From Gymnorhina tibicen (Eukaryota; Chordata; Aves; Passeriformes; Artamidae), in the NCBI GenBank assembly GCA_013399875.1, contig VXAZ01009672.1, forward strand, positions 434,001 to 498,000: a stretch of 64,000 nucleotides of DNA, given 5' to 3'. The position numbers and the translations under genes are program-made. This document shows, in pieces, positions 62,321-64,000 of this stretch. Position 1 is the stretch's first letter, and each line of letters starts with the position of its first letter. A model generated the notes under the pieces. The model had not been told where the DNA came from. It ran no database searches and worked only from the letters and a program-made list of their open reading frames with translations.

Positions 62321-62344
62321 ATATATGCATAAAAATGCATATAT
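62321..62344. repeat. Perfect 10-bp inverted repeat
   Basis: ATATATGCAT and ATGCATATAT are separated by AAAA. A short AT-rich hairpin, probably incidental. Confidence 0.8.
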
Positions 62345-62869
62345 CTACTCAGTAAATGAGTTGTGTGTGTTTGGCACCAGTTAAGATTAGTGAGGTGCAG
62401 CCATTTACAAATGTCTCTTTGCTCTGTAAAAGCGTCCGTTTCCTTGGTAGTTGTTCTGCTTGTCAGCTGTTACTACAGTCTCTTCTGGGAGCTCTGGAGA
62501 TATGAGGCAGTAAGGTCACGGCAATATGAATAAGTTATAGTGATGTGAAGTGAAATACGCTGCATCCAAGAGGAGATAATTTAAAGTCACCTAATTCTAA
62601 AGGATAAGCTACTTCTCAGTTATTTTGGACAAAAGCATTCACATGTGCAGCTTGTAAGTTTGCATGGTAATCTGGTAGCTTTTCTGTGTAGCTATGTACA
62701 TAAGAAGTCAGAATTTCCTCTTAATGGCATGTAGAAAATGAATAGAAAAGGAGTTGAAGAGTTGCCTGAAGATGTAATTCATGTCATAATAAATCCCACA
62801 ATTTGACTGATAGAAGAACTGTGCTTGAACCCTAATGGCCAGGTTATTTATGGTAAGATTTTACTCTGC

Positions 62870-62965
62870 TGTGGTTTTTTTTTTGTTTGTTTGGTTTGGT
62901 TTTGGCTTTCTTTTTGTTTTGGTTTTTTTGTCTTGGTTTTTTGTTTTGTTTTGTTTTTCATAAAA
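62870..62965. repeat. T/G-only low-complexity tract
   Basis: About 95 bp of 'gtttt', 'ggttt' and 'tttg' units, with almost no A and few C, in the ITPK1 intron. It mirrors the A/C tract at 50165-50310. Confidence 0.85.
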
Positions 62966-64000
62966 CAGGGTGAGCATCTGGGAGGAAGAAGTTCTCAGGA
63001 AATGATAGCAATGCTGAGAAACTCAAATTCTGCCCACAAAAGACAATGGAAGTGGGGTGATTGAGTTATGCATTCTAGTAAGGCCCAGTTGTCTTGATTT
63101 TTACTGAGCAAGCCAAATTGTTGTCTTCCCTCCTTAAGAGATCATCCATAACAAACCAATAGCATCCCTTGACGTGCAGGAAGCTGAGTTGTCTTGATCC
63201 AGTTTGGATTCCCAGGTGCTATGCACTGGTGAAGACTGTTTTGGAACTTGAGGCTGTGTTCTTGAACTGCAACCTGCATCAGTTCAGCAGGCCTGGGATT
63301 TAGCACAGAACTTTGGGTATGTAGCTCCAACAGAGCATCTGTCACCTGTGCTGAAGACCATTTTGTTATGACAGATCACTGTGTTGTGTTGGTTTGTTGA
63401 GTTTTTTTCATTGAGTTACGATGAAGCTATTTTGAGGCTGATACCAGGTCGATCTGCTGAACATAGCAACCAATGATTTTTTTTTCCCTACCAAAATATT
63501 AGTATGCCTAATTTAAATTTCTGTGTGGCTTGAACTTTTTTGGGTTTTTTTCCTTTTCTTTAGGCTATGTTGATTCTTCAACTAACTTCCATTTAAATTT
63601 TGTGATATAGTTAAGTATTATTTTAGCACATATGAGAAATCACACTATCTGGTAATCTACCATAAAATGGCAAGCACTGCTGTCAGTGCTGTCGATCTAT
63701 ATGGTTCTCTTTTTCTCTTCTAAACTTTATTTGTGGTCCCTTGTATGCCATGGCCTGTGCACAAGAACCTAAACATGTGTTTTAAGACAGATTTAAGAAT
63801 AATGCTGGTTTGAGGGTATTAAATTAATCTGTTTCTTTATATAGCAGGCATGAAGTATATTACATATTTTTTCCAGGAAGAACCCAGGGGATTTTCTTTA
63901 ACCCCAATTCCCCACAAAAAAACCTAAATACTACTTTTGTTAAATATCTGGCTTGTGCCAGTTAGCTTTTACAACCTTAAAAGCCATAAAAATAAAACGT

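Larger units (their letters stand above)
58106..64000 (+). other. ITPK1: ITPK1 first coding intron (continues beyond window)
   Basis: The expected next coding exon (beginning KRGMEVVQLN in vertebrates) was not found, so this intron exceeds 5.9 kb. It contains a SINE-like head (61077-61160), a small palindrome (62321-62344), a T/G-rich tract (62870-62965) and otherwise AT-rich DNA. Confidence 0.75.

Overview
The window is 64 kb of vertebrate nuclear DNA, most likely from a bird. Genes are split into many short exons with GT/AG introns, CpG-rich promoters sit in AT-rich flanks, and the recognisable repeats are mostly CR1 LINE 3' ends plus one retroviral solo LTR. The species cannot be named from the sequence. 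Three stretches are unresolved: 35050-35616 (567 N), 57804-57884 (81 N) and a single N at 44634.

Five genes are supported, in the order BTBD7(+), UBR7(-), GON7(+), LYSET/TMEM251(-), ITPK1(+). From what is known of human chromosome 14q32, this is the same block with the same relative orientations, seen from the other strand.

Region by region: 1-4941 is an intron of BTBD7, whose earlier exons lie upstream of the window. Positions 4942-19435 hold its last eight coding exons (about 734 residues), followed by a 3'UTR of about 4 kb ending near 23590. Positions 23590-26888 are the tail-to-tail interval between BTBD7 and UBR7, with a CR1 element and an orphan GC-rich patch. Positions 26889-34991 hold UBR7 coding exons 2-11 on the minus strand. 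The 34800-35950 CpG island is a shared head-to-head promoter for UBR7 and GON7, but a gap removes UBR7 exon 1 and most of GON7 exon 1. GON7 ends at 35897, with poly(A) signals near 36245. Positions 36270-41540 are intergenic. LYSET has one main coding exon (42081-42492) and a likely CpG-island promoter with a 5' exon at 44400-44700. Positions 44700-57400 are a gene-poor interval. Positions 57420-58480 are the ITPK1 CpG island with its first coding exon (58011-58105). The rest, to 64000, is the long ITPK1 first coding intron.

The genes do not form one pathway. BTBD7 is a BTB/BACK-domain regulator of epithelial remodelling, UBR7 a PHD/UBR-box ubiquitin ligase, GON7 a KEOPS subunit for tRNA t6A, LYSET a Golgi membrane factor for mannose-6-phosphate tagging, and ITPK1 an inositol phosphate kinase. 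The window is ordinary conserved gene territory. I found no convincing undescribed system. The most useful observations are the antisense solo LTR, the lost shared promoter, an overlapping upstream AUG in LYSET, a G-quadruplex motif in the BTBD7 3'UTR, and several old repeats.
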